Positions 24,983 through 33,242 of a DNA stretch of 55,597 nt are shown piece after piece. The notes beneath the pieces are model-generated. The model was not told where the DNA came from. It ran no database searches and saw only the letters and a list, made by a program, of their open reading frames with translations. A program made the translations under genes and the position numbers. Position 1 is the stretch's first letter; the number at the start of each line of letters is the position of its first letter. The stretch is from Bacillota bacterium (GTDB lineage: Bacteria > Bacillota > Sulfobacillia > JAJYWN01 > JAJZPE01), in NCBI GenBank assembly GCA_036504675.1, contig DASXUT010000052.1, forward strand, positions 1 through 55,597. Reading direction: 5' to 3'.

Positions 24983-25283
24983 TTACCCTACACCCGGGGC
25001 AATTCCTTCATCCCCTCTAAATCTAGTCGGCGTCCCACCTCCGTAGACCAAGGGCAGTCTGACGTCGCTTCTTGGGTCTTGCCGGCCGGGGAGCCAGGGG
25101 ACGCGGGGCCAACGAGAAGGGTGCTCCTGATGATAAGAATCGGCCTCCTGAGCGCGGTAGTGTCCGTACCCGGCCGGGTGGAGGCGAAATCCGAAGTCGT
25201 GGTCTTCGAAGCCCCAGCCGCGAAAATCTTCGTCGAAAAGGCCCACGTCCTTGAAGACGAACGCGGGCACGGATTCGGCTCAC
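24983..25283 (-). pseudogene. Glycosyltransferase family 2 remnant
   Basis: The frame beginning at 25270 reads FVFKDVGLFDEDFRGWGFEDHDFGFRLHPAGYGHYRAQEADSYHQEHP in pieces, which matches the acceptor-side motif of GT2 enzymes (FDExFxGWGxEDxDxxxRL). A stop codon lies four codons before its GTG, the catalytic GT-A half is absent, and the frame then runs into unrelated sequence. The 3' end of the anti-sigma gene follows within 35 bases. I consider it the relic of a larger gene. Confidence 0.65.
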
Positions 25284-25315
25284 GGGCGCTCCTCTTGCTG
25301 CCGCCGGAGGACCTG

Positions 25316-26797
25316 CTACCTGGGGACCTCCACGACGGTGCTCCAGGAATCCGGCTTGGTCCCGTAGCCGCGGGCGATCTCCAGGGTCGCCCCGGCCGGG
25401 TCGGCGGGTCCGGCAGCGACCAGGGTGTAGACCCCACTCTTCCCGTCTTCGTTCAGGAGGTAGGACCGGACTTCGACCGGCACCACCTGACCGTCCGCGG
25501 TCAGCAACGCGAGGCCGTCCAGCTTGATCCCGCCACCCTTGACAACCCCCGTGATGACGTTCTTGCCGTCCTCGGCGGTGAGGCGGTCAATCTGGAAGGT
25601 GAAGCCCTCCGAGCCGGCCCTGGACCCTTCCCGCAAGGGCAGCTTCCAGCCGAGCTGGTACCCGCCGGAGAAGCCCTCGAAGCGGATGTTGATCTCACCG
25701 GCTTTGGTCGGCTCAAAGGCGGCCGTGCCGGTCATCTTGACCAACCCACCGGCCGGACCGCCACCCCCGCCGCCACCCCCGCCCAGCCTGGCCAGAGGTC
25801 GCCCGTCGGCCAGGAGGGACCAATCGGGCATCTTCAGTTCGGGCCCGTCACTGGCCAGCACAAAGTCATAGTGGAGGACCGTCCGGCTGGGCGCGAAGAC
25901 CAGCTTATCAAGGTGGATGGGGACTCCCTCGGCGGACGTGAAGGTCTGATCGACCGTCACTTCCCGGGTCATCCGATCGCTCACCCGCTGCACCGGGAAG
26001 CTGACCTGCCAGTCGCCGGAGAGAGACGCGGTCTGGAGGGCCATCCTGATCCGGAGATGGCCGACGTAGAACGGTAGCGGGTCGGTCTGAAGGAGGATGT
26101 GCTGTTCACCCGCCTTGGCGTCAAAGTCCACCGACGAACTGCCGCGCCGATACTCCCGGCCGAAGCTGTCGGTGAGGACGAGCTCCCAGCGGTGGCCGGC
26201 CTTGGCCAGGTCCGCCCAGAGCGACTCCATCCGGGGAATGGGCCCCTTCAGGCGGCCGATGACCGCCGTCTGGGTGCTGTCCGCGTAGGCCCCGACGACG
26301 GTGAAAGTCAGGCCGTCGACGGTCACCGAGCGATCCAGTTCGTCCACCAGCCCGGCCTGATAGGCCACGGCCAGACCGCGTTCAATGGCCACCGCCGAGA
26401 AGAGGTCCCCCACCCCCGGTACCTGAGCCAGAACGCGCGCCGGGTAAGGCGAGAAGAACGGTGAACCCAGGAGCACGGCCGCCAGGGCCGCGGCGGCCAG
26501 GCGGAAGGCCGGCCGGCGGCCGAAGACCACCCGACGGCCGAACGCCACCCGGTCGTCGACCGGCGCCCGCCGGACGGGCCGGCTCAGGATTTCACCGACC
26601 GACCTCGGCGGGGCGGCCGAGACCCCCCGGGGGCTCAGGTACCCGGACAACCGGTCCGACAGGCCCTGCCACCTGGCCAACTCGCCCCGGCAGCGCGGGC
26701 ACCCCGCCAGGTGGTCTTCCAGCTCACCCCACTCGGCCCGGGGCATCGCCCCGTGCACGTAGTCCAGCAGAGCGTCGACTGCGATGTGAGGGCTCAC
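25316..26797 (-). CDS. Membrane anti-sigma factor with zinc-finger and DUF4179 domains
   Basis: The 493-residue protein begins with an anti-sigma zinc-binding domain (HLAGCPRC, with His/Cys ligands near residues 29-36) and has a membrane helix near residues 95-115 (AAAALAAVLLGSPFFSPYP). The extracytoplasmic part follows the DUF4179 pattern (ERGLAVAYQAGLVDELDRSVTVDGLTFTVVGAYADSTQTAVIGRLKG). A poly-Gly stretch lies near residue 340. Its start overlaps the ECF sigma gene by 4 bases, so it almost certainly controls that sigma factor. The external signal is unknown. Confidence 0.88.
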   Translation of the reverse strand: MSPHIAVDALLDYVHGAMPRAEWGELEDHLAGCPRCRGELARWQGLSDRLSGYLSPRGVSAAPPRSVGEILSRPVRRAPVDDRVAFGRRVVFGRRPAFRLAAAALAAVLLGSPFFSPYPARVLAQVPGVGDLFSAVAIERGLAVAYQAGLVDELDRSVTVDGLTFTVVGAYADSTQTAVIGRLKGPIPRMESLWADLAKAGHRWELVLTDSFGREYRRGSSSVDFDAKAGEQHILLQTDPLPFYVGHLRIRMALQTASLSGDWQVSFPVQRVSDRMTREVTVDQTFTSAEGVPIHLDKLVFAPSRTVLHYDFVLASDGPELKMPDWSLLADGRPLARLGGGGGGGGGPAGGLVKMTGTAAFEPTKAGEINIRFEGFSGGYQLGWKLPLREGSRAGSEGFTFQIDRLTAEDGKNVITGVVKGGGIKLDGLALLTADGQVVPVEVRSYLLNEDGKSGVYTLVAAGPADPAGATLEIARGYGTKPDSWSTVVEVPR

Positions 26798-27312
26798 GAC
26801 TCTTCCTCCTCCCGCAACATCAAGCGAAGCCGCTTCAGGGCTTCATAGAGACGGCTCTTGGCCGTCGGCACCGGGACCTCGAGGACCTCGGCCAGTTCGG
26901 CGAGGGGTAGACCCAGCCAATAGCGGAGGAAGACGACCGTCCGCTGATCACCGCTGAGTTGCCGAAGGGCGTCACGCAAGGCCGCCTGCTCCGCGTCGGG
27001 CTCCGGCAGAGCGACCTGAGCCAGATCCCCCACGGGCGACCAGGGCCGCCGCCTCCGGAGACCCTGCTTGCATTCGTTCAGCAGAATGCGGGTCACCCAG
27101 GTCGAGAAGTAATCCGGCTCGCGCAACGCGGACACGCCCCGAAAGGCCTTCAGAACAGTGTTCTGCCAGGCATCCTCGGCATCGGCCGGGTTGCCCATGA
27201 TGGCCAGGGCGGTCCGATACAGGCGGTTTTCGAGCGGGGCGATCAGGGCGGCGAAGGCCTCCCGGTCGCCCCGCCGGGCGTGGCTGACGAGACTGGCATC
27301 CAAGGAAAGCAC
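26794..27312 (-). CDS. ECF-type RNA polymerase sigma factor
   Basis: The 172-residue protein contains sigma region 2 (FAALIAPLENRLYRTALAIMGNPADAEDAWQNTVLKAFRG, about 20-60) and region 4 (LRQLSGDQRTVVFLRYWLGLPLAELAEVLEVPVPTAKSRLYEALKRL, about 115-165), with no region 1 or 3. It would direct RNA polymerase to a stress or envelope regulon when released by the anti-sigma factor encoded immediately after it. The frame opens with GTG at 27312; a TTG at 27303 is better placed relative to GAGGTG. I could not identify its own promoter. Confidence 0.92.
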   Translation of the reverse strand: MLSLDASLVSHARRGDREAFAALIAPLENRLYRTALAIMGNPADAEDAWQNTVLKAFRGVSALREPDYFSTWVTRILLNECKQGLRRRRPWSPVGDLAQVALPEPDAEQAALRDALRQLSGDQRTVVFLRYWLGLPLAELAEVLEVPVPTAKSRLYEALKRLRLMLREEEES

Positions 27313-27411
27313 CTCTTCGATGATGAGACCGAACCTATCGGGCCGGACTTATGGGCCGGATTCGCCTGACTCGCTTATTAGATGCCGGACCCGGCCAGAA
27401 AGATGGCCTAC

Positions 27412-27456
27412 CCCAGAAAAAAGACGCCCGTATCCCCACGGGGGGACGGGCGTCTT
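27412..27456 (-). terminator. Terminator of valS
   Basis: AAGACGCCCGT / ACGGGCGTCTT stem; on the minus strand it is followed by TTTTTTC. It lies 10 bases after the valS stop. Confidence 0.85.
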
Positions 27457-27465
27457 CTCCGACGT

Positions 27466-30165
27466 TCAGCGACCGGCAATTTGTTCGCGCCTCTCCTTCA
27501 ACCTGATCAGCTTGTCGGCCAGTTCCTGGCGACGGACCCGTTCCTTGTCGATGACCTCGGCCGGGGCTTTGGCCAAGAAGCCCTGGTTGGCCAGGCGCCC
27601 ATCGATCTTGGTCAGCTCCGACCCGGTGGCCTGGATCTCCTTGTCGACCCTGGCCACCTCGCGGTCGACGTCGATTAGGCCCCGGAGGGGGACGAAGATC
27701 TCGGCCCCGCCGGCGATGGCCGAGAGGGCCTGCGGCGGCCGTTCGTCGAGGGTCGAAGCCACCTCGAGCTGAGCCACCCCGGCCAGCTTGACGATGTGCC
27801 CAAGGCCCGTCTTGACGGCCTCGCGGCTCTCGATGTTGGTCGGATGGATGATCACGTCGGCCTTCTTCCCCGGCGGTAAGTTGATCTCGGCCCGGATGTT
27901 GCGGATGGCCTTGATGACCTCCATCACCGCCCCCAGCCGGCCCTCAGCCTGGTCATCGACGAGGCCCGGGTCGGCCACCGGCCATTCGGCGACCATGATG
28001 CTCGGACCGCGGCTCGGCAGGTGCTGCCAGATCTCCTCGGTGATGAAGGGGATGAACGGGTGGAGGAGGCGGAGGGTCCGATCGAGGACCCAGGCCAGGA
28101 CGCGCTGGGCGGTCCGGCGGGTATCGGTGCCGGCCGCCGCCAGACGACCCTTGATCAGTTCGATGTACCAGTCGCAGAGCTCATCCCAGACGAAGTCGTA
28201 AAGGACCCTGGCCGCCTCGCCTAGCTCGAAGGCCTCGAGGAAACGGTCGGCTTCGGCCGAGGCCCGGTTGAAACGGGAGATGATCCAGCGGTCCTCGAGC
28301 TCGAGGCCCTCTCGCGGGAGATCCAGGCCGTCACGGTCGGGGTCGAAATCACCCAGGTTCATCAAGGCGAAACGGGACGCGTTCCAGATCTTGTTGGCGA
28401 AGTTCCGGCTGGACTCGACCCGCTCCCAATAGAAGCGCATGTCGTTGCCCGGCGTGTTGCCGGTCAGGACGGTGAACCGCAGGGCATCGGCACCGTACTC
28501 CTTGATGACCTCCAGCGGGTCGATCCCGTTGCCCAGCGACTTGGCCATCTTCCGGCCTTCAGAGTCACGCACCAGGCCGGTGATGAGGACGTGGTCGAAG
28601 GGCTTTCCCCCCATGAACTCCAGGCCCGAAAAGATCATCCGGGCGACCCAGAAGAAGATGATGTCGTAGGCCGTGACCAGGACATTGGTCGGGTAGAAGT
28701 ACTTGAGCTCCGGGGTCTGGTCGGGCCAGCCGAGGGTGGAGAAGGGCCAGAGGGCCGAGGAGAACCAGGTGTCGAGGACGTCCTCTTCCTGCACCAGTTG
28801 GCCGGCGTCGGCCCCGCAATGGGCGCACTCCGTCGGGTCCTCGCGGGCAACGGTGATCCGGCCGCACTTCTGGCAGTGCCAGGCGGGGATCCGGTGCCCC
28901 CACCAGAGCTGGCGGGAGATGCACCAGTCCCGGATGTTCTCCATCCAGTTGAGGTAGATCCGGGCGAACCGCTCGGGGACGAACTGAACCTCGCCCCGGC
29001 GGACGGCCTCCATGGCCGGCTCGGCCAGAGGCTTCATTTTGACGAACCACTGGGTCGAGATGAGCGGCTCGATGATCGTGGCGCAGCGCGAGCAGTGGCC
29101 GACCGAGTGGGTGTATGGTTCGATCTTCAAGAGCTGGCCCTCGGCCCGCAGCTGCTCGACCAGGGCCTGGCGGCAGGCCAGCCGGTCCTGTCCGGCGTAG
29201 ACCGGGCCGGCCTCGGCGGTCATCTTCCCGTCCTCGTCGATGACCGTGATCGCCGGCAGGTTGTGCCGTTGGGCCATCTCGAAGTCGTTGGGATCGTGGG
29301 CCGGGGTCACCTTGACCGCGCCGGTCCCGAAGGACGGGTCGACATAGTCGTCGGCGATAATCGGCAGGCGGCGCCCGAGGACCGGCAGGATGACCGTCTT
29401 CCCGACGAGCTTCTGATACCGCTCGTCCTTGGGGTTGACCGCCACGGCCGTGTCGCCCAGCATCGTCTCAGGCCGGGTGGTCGCCACCGTCACGTAGCCC
29501 TCGCCCCCCTCCAGGGGGTAGTTGAGGTGCCACAGGCTGGAGGTCTCTTCGGAGTGCTCGACCTCGATGTCGGAGATGGCCGTGTGGCAGTCGGGACACC
29601 AGTTGACGATGTACTTGCCCTTGTAGATGAGGCCCTTCTCATAGAGCCGGACGAAGACCTCGCGCACCGCCCGAGAGAGGCCCTCGTCGAGGGTGAACCG
29701 CAGGCGCGACCAGTCGCACGAGGCCCCCAGCTTGTATAGCTGCTTGAGGATGGTGCTGTTGTACTTCTCCTTCCACTCCCAGACCTTGGCCACGAAGCCT
29801 TCACGGCCCAGGTCATGCCGGGATATCCCCTGCTTGGCCAGCTCTTCCTCGACCTTGACCTGGGTCGCGATGCCGGCGTGGTCGCTGCCGGGCTGCCAGA
29901 GGGTTTCCAAGCCGCGCATCCGGTGCCAGCGGATGAGGACATCCTGGATGGTGTTGTTGAGGGCGTGCCCCATGTGGAGCGAACCGGTGATGTTCGGGGG
30001 CGGGATGACGATGCAGTATGGTTCCTTCTTCGGGTCGACCTCAGCCCGGAAGAAGCCCCCCTCGAGCCAGTACTGGTACCAGCGATCCTCGACCGACTTC
30101 GGGTCGTAGACCGAAGGGATCGGGGCGGTTGCGGCCGTCGTGGCCGGTTCCTTGCAGTCGCCCAT
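27466..30165 (-). CDS. valS: Valyl-tRNA synthetase
   Basis: This class I synthetase of about 899 residues has the HIGH motif as PNITGSLHMGHALN, the KMSKS loop as GRKMAKSLGNG (Ala in place of the first Ser), a CP1 editing domain (ATTRPETMLGDTAVAVNP), zinc-type Cys pairs (CPDC; CQKC...CAHC) and a C-terminal coiled coil (LIDVDREVARVDKEIQATGSELTKIDGRL). The ATG at 30165 is preceded by GGAGGT at 8 bases. It charges tRNA-Val and edits mischarged Thr. A T-box leader controls it. In many Bacillota folC follows; here an ECF operon does. Confidence 0.97.
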   Translation of the reverse strand: MGDCKEPATTAATAPIPSVYDPKSVEDRWYQYWLEGGFFRAEVDPKKEPYCIVIPPPNITGSLHMGHALNNTIQDVLIRWHRMRGLETLWQPGSDHAGIATQVKVEEELAKQGISRHDLGREGFVAKVWEWKEKYNSTILKQLYKLGASCDWSRLRFTLDEGLSRAVREVFVRLYEKGLIYKGKYIVNWCPDCHTAISDIEVEHSEETSSLWHLNYPLEGGEGYVTVATTRPETMLGDTAVAVNPKDERYQKLVGKTVILPVLGRRLPIIADDYVDPSFGTGAVKVTPAHDPNDFEMAQRHNLPAITVIDEDGKMTAEAGPVYAGQDRLACRQALVEQLRAEGQLLKIEPYTHSVGHCSRCATIIEPLISTQWFVKMKPLAEPAMEAVRRGEVQFVPERFARIYLNWMENIRDWCISRQLWWGHRIPAWHCQKCGRITVAREDPTECAHCGADAGQLVQEEDVLDTWFSSALWPFSTLGWPDQTPELKYFYPTNVLVTAYDIIFFWVARMIFSGLEFMGGKPFDHVLITGLVRDSEGRKMAKSLGNGIDPLEVIKEYGADALRFTVLTGNTPGNDMRFYWERVESSRNFANKIWNASRFALMNLGDFDPDRDGLDLPREGLELEDRWIISRFNRASAEADRFLEAFELGEAARVLYDFVWDELCDWYIELIKGRLAAAGTDTRRTAQRVLAWVLDRTLRLLHPFIPFITEEIWQHLPSRGPSIMVAEWPVADPGLVDDQAEGRLGAVMEVIKAIRNIRAEINLPPGKKADVIIHPTNIESREAVKTGLGHIVKLAGVAQLEVASTLDERPPQALSAIAGGAEIFVPLRGLIDVDREVARVDKEIQATGSELTKIDGRLANQGFLAKAPAEVIDKERVRRQELADKLIRLKERREQIAGR

Positions 30166-30194
30166 GGGTAGTGACCTCCAATCCAACTAGAAAC

Positions 30195-30510
30195 CAAAAA
30201 GCTCCTTTCGTCCAAAAGGACGAAAGGAGCCGACTCGCCGTCGCTCTCTCCGCGGTACCACCTCAGTTCCCCGGTCGTCCGCCGGCCATAGACGGCCGAC
30301 TCGCACCGGGACCCTCTTGCTTAACGGGTTTAGCCCGTCCGAACCTATGCGGGACGCCCATGGGGCGCCTCCTTCAGTCCGGAAGCTCCGGGGCGACGTT
30401 CGGCGGTCCTTGCCTGGGAGGCCTTGCAGCCGAAGGGCTTCCCTCTCTGTCGGGCGGAACCGGCCTACTCTTCCCCATCTTCGCCTTTGGTCATATGATC
30501 GATTCTATTG
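30195..30510 (-). promoter_or_regulatory. T-box riboswitch leader of valS
   Basis: The antiterminator consensus AGGTGGTACCGCGG occurs on the minus strand at 30250-30263. The competing terminator is GCTCCTTTCGTCC / GGACGAAAGGAGC (30201-30230) followed by TTTTTGG. The 5' domain has the AAGAGTA segment and an AGAGAGG bulge typical of Stem I. A GUC triplet at 30395-30397, next to the possible closing strand CCCC of Stem I, is a candidate valine specifier. Uncharged tRNA-Val would favour read-through into valS. Confidence 0.9.
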
Positions 30511-30515
30511 GCTCA

Positions 30516-30544
30516 ATCTTACACGGCCCGATAGGGGCTGTCAA
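30516..30544 (-). promoter_or_regulatory. Sigma-A-type promoter of the valS leader
   Basis: TTGACA, 17-base spacer, TAAGAT on the minus strand, overlapping the 3' end of the GNAT gene. Transcription would start about 10 bases before the T-box Stem I region. Confidence 0.75.
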
Positions 30545-31082
30545 GGCGGATGCCGGCCTTTTGTCGGAGGCCGACCTCGGCCCGTTGTAGGCTCATCAGG
30601 AGCAGGTCGTCGTGCCGCTCCAACTGCCGCTCGGTCAGCTTCAGGAGCCCCTCCTTGCGGAAGCCGCACTTCTGATAGCATCTGATCGCCCGCACGTTGC
30701 CGCGGTAGACCCGTAGATAGATGTGGGCCAGGTTGAGCCGGTAGAAGGCGAAGTCGGTGAAGACCCTGATGGCGTCGGCCCCGAACCCCTGGCCCCAACA
30801 CTTCTTGTCGCCGATGCAAATCGACAGCTCGGCCCGCCCGCCACGCCAATCGATGTGTTCCAACTCGATGGAGCCGATCAGCCGTCCATCGTGCCGTTCA
30901 ATGGCCATCACCCGGTGCCCGCGGCTGGCCGCCAGCGTATTGAACCAAGTCACGCAAGTATCCCGGGAGATGAACTTCTTTCCCAGGTACTGGATGATCT
31001 CACTGTCGTCGTCCCAATCCATCATCGGGCCGAGGTCGGATTCACGGATGGGCCTAAGGTTGACTTTGTGCCCGCGGAGCAC
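30519..31082 (-). CDS. GNAT family N-acetyltransferase
   Basis: This 187-residue protein has a GNAT fold: VNLRPIRESDLGPMMDW, an acceptor-side strand GRLIGSIELEHIDWRGGRAELSICIGD, the acetyl-CoA loop KCWGQGFGADAIRVFTDFAF and NVRAIRCYQKCGFRKEG. It is closest to the RimJ/RimL-like or SpeG-like set. I choose the GTG at 31082 because GGGAGG lies about 15 bases and the TCTCTC spacer about 10 bases upstream; the frame itself is open further upstream to 31259. Substrate unknown. Its end overlaps the valS promoter. Confidence 0.88.
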   Translation of the reverse strand: MLRGHKVNLRPIRESDLGPMMDWDDDSEIIQYLGKKFISRDTCVTWFNTLAASRGHRVMAIERHDGRLIGSIELEHIDWRGGRAELSICIGDKKCWGQGFGADAIRVFTDFAFYRLNLAHIYLRVYRGNVRAIRCYQKCGFRKEGLLKLTERQLERHDDLLLMSLQRAEVGLRQKAGIRLDSPYRAV

Positions 31083-31293
31083 GCTAGAGAGAACCTCCCA
31101 CACTAGTCGACCGGTCAATGGCGCGCCCTGCCGTGAAAGCAAACAAGCGGCTGGGCCGGTCATTCCTGGGGTCAGATTCGGTGCTGACGCGGGCGACTCC
31201 TCTAGGAAAATGGCGCCAACGCAGGCCTGATGGCGTTTTGCGGCGGTGCCCGCGCCCACCGGCGGGCATTCTAAGCGAGAGGTGAATCACTCA

Positions 31294-32787
31294 TTGACCG
31301 CCGAACGACACTCGACTTCGTCCTTCCGACCGGCGTCCGTGATCCTGGCCGCCGCCGCGGCCGTGGCTCTGGCCATCGCCCCGGTCGGCGGCATGAGCAG
31401 GTTGGCCGTCCGGCGCCAGTCGCCCGGCTTTCCGGCCGGGACGCGGGTAATGGTCCTGGCGCCGCACGCCGACGACGAGTCCCTGGCCACCGGCCAGTTG
31501 ATCGCCGCCGCCCGACGGGATGGACTGCCGGTGAGCGTCGTCTTCCTGACCAATGGCGACGGCTTCACCCGGGCGGCCGAGGAGACCTTGGCCGACTCCG
31601 GCGGGCTCCCGGATCCGTCGGAATACCTCGAGCTCGCCCAGACGAGGCAGGTCGAAGCGAGGGCGGCGGCGGCCGCCCTCGGCGTTCCCGACGGCAACCT
31701 CTTCTTCCTCGGCTACCCGGACCGCGGCCTGAAAGAGATGCTCGTCGAGCACTGGTCGGCCGCGGCTCCCTACCGGTCACCGTATACCGGGAGGTCGACG
31801 TCGCCCTACCCCGACTCGCACCACCAGGCCGCCCCTTACGCCGGGGAGACCCTCCTCGAGGACCTCGAGGAACTGATGGCAACCTTCCACCCGACCCTCC
31901 TGGCCATCCCCCATCCGGATGACCTGCACAGCGACCACTGGGCGACTTCGGTCTTTGGTCGGTTAGCCGTCCTTCGCCTGGTCGCCCAGGGGCGGCTGAC
32001 CTCGCCCGGCCCGCGCCTGCTGGACTACGTCGTCCACGCCGGTCCGTGGCCCTGGCCGCCATGGCCCGCCCCCTACCTTCCGCTGACCGCCCCCCAATCG
32101 CTGGCGACCAGCGGGACGGTCTGGGAATTCCGACCGGGCGACCGCCTTTCGCGGCACCAGAAAGAGCTGGCCATCGCCAGCTACCGCACGCAACTGAAGG
32201 TCTCTCGCGGCTACCTCGGGGCCTTCGACCGGGCCAACGAACTGATCGGCGAGGTCTCCCCGTCGGCCATCAGTTCGGACGGCCGGCCGATCCAAGTAGC
32301 CAACCCCTGGACCGGGGCGGCCGTCGGACGGCGGGCCGGGACGGCCGACTGGAGCCGGGCCACCCTGACCTGGGACGGTAAGGGGTTGGGCGTCCGGCTG
32401 CAACTGACGTCGCGGCCGCGCCGGGGTAGCGTTTACCGGATCTACCTGTACTCCCCGCTCGGTACGGCGCGCGGCGCGGAGCCCGGCCCGGCGCGCGGCG
32501 CGGAGCCCGACGAACAGCCGGCGTCCGCCCCTGGGTCACCTTCGCGCCTGGTCGTGGAAGTGGCCGCCAATGGCGGCTTTCGGGCCGTCCTCCGGGACCT
32601 CGAGCGGGGCACGGAAGAGACCGTCCCCGCCGAGGTCGGGAAGGGCGGCCGGTCGGTCTCTCTGCGGGTCCCCTTCGAAGAACGGGCCCTACCGTGCTAT
32701 GTCGGGTTCGAGGGGGCCTCCGGGGCCCCGGAGACCCGGCCGGCCACCTGGTCGCTGTTGGTGACTCGGAAGGCCTCGCCGAGTTGA
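31294..32787 (+). CDS. PIG-L/LmbE family deacetylase, exported
   Basis: After an N-terminal hydrophobic segment (SVILAAAAAVALAIAPVGG) comes a LmbE domain with the metal motif VLAPHADDESLATG (Ala replacing the usual Pro of PHPDDE) and the second motif IPHPDDLHSDHWAT. Such zinc enzymes remove N-acetyl groups from GlcNAc-type sugars. The TTG at 31294 is 8 bases from AGGTGA; GTG at 31282 or 31246 are alternatives. The last 130 residues form a separate beta-rich region with an ARGAEPGP repeat. The 3' end overlaps the convergent gerW gene by 91 bases. Confidence 0.85.
   Translation: MTAERHSTSSFRPASVILAAAAAVALAIAPVGGMSRLAVRRQSPGFPAGTRVMVLAPHADDESLATGQLIAAARRDGLPVSVVFLTNGDGFTRAAEETLADSGGLPDPSEYLELAQTRQVEARAAAAALGVPDGNLFFLGYPDRGLKEMLVEHWSAAAPYRSPYTGRSTSPYPDSHHQAAPYAGETLLEDLEELMATFHPTLLAIPHPDDLHSDHWATSVFGRLAVLRLVAQGRLTSPGPRLLDYVVHAGPWPWPPWPAPYLPLTAPQSLATSGTVWEFRPGDRLSRHQKELAIASYRTQLKVSRGYLGAFDRANELIGEVSPSAISSDGRPIQVANPWTGAAVGRRAGTADWSRATLTWDGKGLGVRLQLTSRPRRGSVYRIYLYSPLGTARGAEPGPARGAEPDEQPASAPGSPSRLVVEVAANGGFRAVLRDLERGTEETVPAEVGKGGRSVSLRVPFEERALPCYVGFEGASGAPETRPATWSLLVTRKASPS
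32466..32509. repeat. 24-base direct repeat in the deacetylase gene
   Basis: Two copies of GGCGCGCGGCGCGGAGCCCG start at 32466 and 32490 and encode ARGAEPGP-ARGAEPDE. They stay in frame. Confidence 0.75.
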
Positions 32788-33086
32788 TCGGCCACTTCCT
32801 TGAGACCCTCGACGACTCCGGACGGCCGCAGGGAGAAGACGGCCACGTCCCGCCCGTCGATGACGATCAGGGCGGCCGGTCTCACCGAGGCTACGGCGGC
32901 GGCGAACCCGGCCCCCTCCGACCCGCCCTGACCACCCGTGCCCAGGCTGCCGAACCAGCACGAAGCCACGGGCACGACCTTGACCGGCCCGACCTCGATG
33001 GGGCGGCCGATGATGGCATCGGCGCTGACGTTCTCCATCGCCCCGGAAAGCCTTTTGGAATCCTCGTTATCGGCACCCGTCGTCAA
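32697..33086 (-). CDS. gerW: GerW/YtfJ family sporulation protein
   Basis: The core ENVSADAIIGRPIEVGPVKVVPVASCWFGSLGTGG matches the GerW family (canonical ENV..D.IIGKPI..gdgt.iiPVSKvsfGF..GG), a forespore protein needed for germination in B. subtilis. The Gly-rich middle and SVRPAALIVID follow the family. The TTG start has GGAGG 7 bases before it; an ATG at 33038 is the alternative. At 129 residues it is slightly short, and its last 30 codons overlap the deacetylase gene on the opposite strand. Confidence 0.85.
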   Translation of the reverse strand: MTTGADNEDSKRLSGAMENVSADAIIGRPIEVGPVKVVPVASCWFGSLGTGGQGGSEGAGFAAAVASVRPAALIVIDGRDVAVFSLRPSGVVEGLKEVADQLGEAFRVTNSDQVAGRVSGAPEAPSNPT

Positions 33087-33242
33087 GGCCAGTCCTCCAC
33101 AGCCCTCTGCCCGCGGCCGAACCCGCGGCGGGCGGAGATTAGTATTTCCAGGACAGGCAGAAGAAAGCAGCGGGCGAAGGCGGCCGCTGAAAGGTTAGCC
33201 GGAGCTGGCGTCGAACCCCTAAAACCTCGGAGGGATCAACCA

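Noticed and set aside
32694-33242. Extension of the GH18-type frame 549 bases upstream
   Set aside because: The frame is open but lies antisense to gerW and the deacetylase end, has no family similarity, and the signal peptide begins at about 33243.
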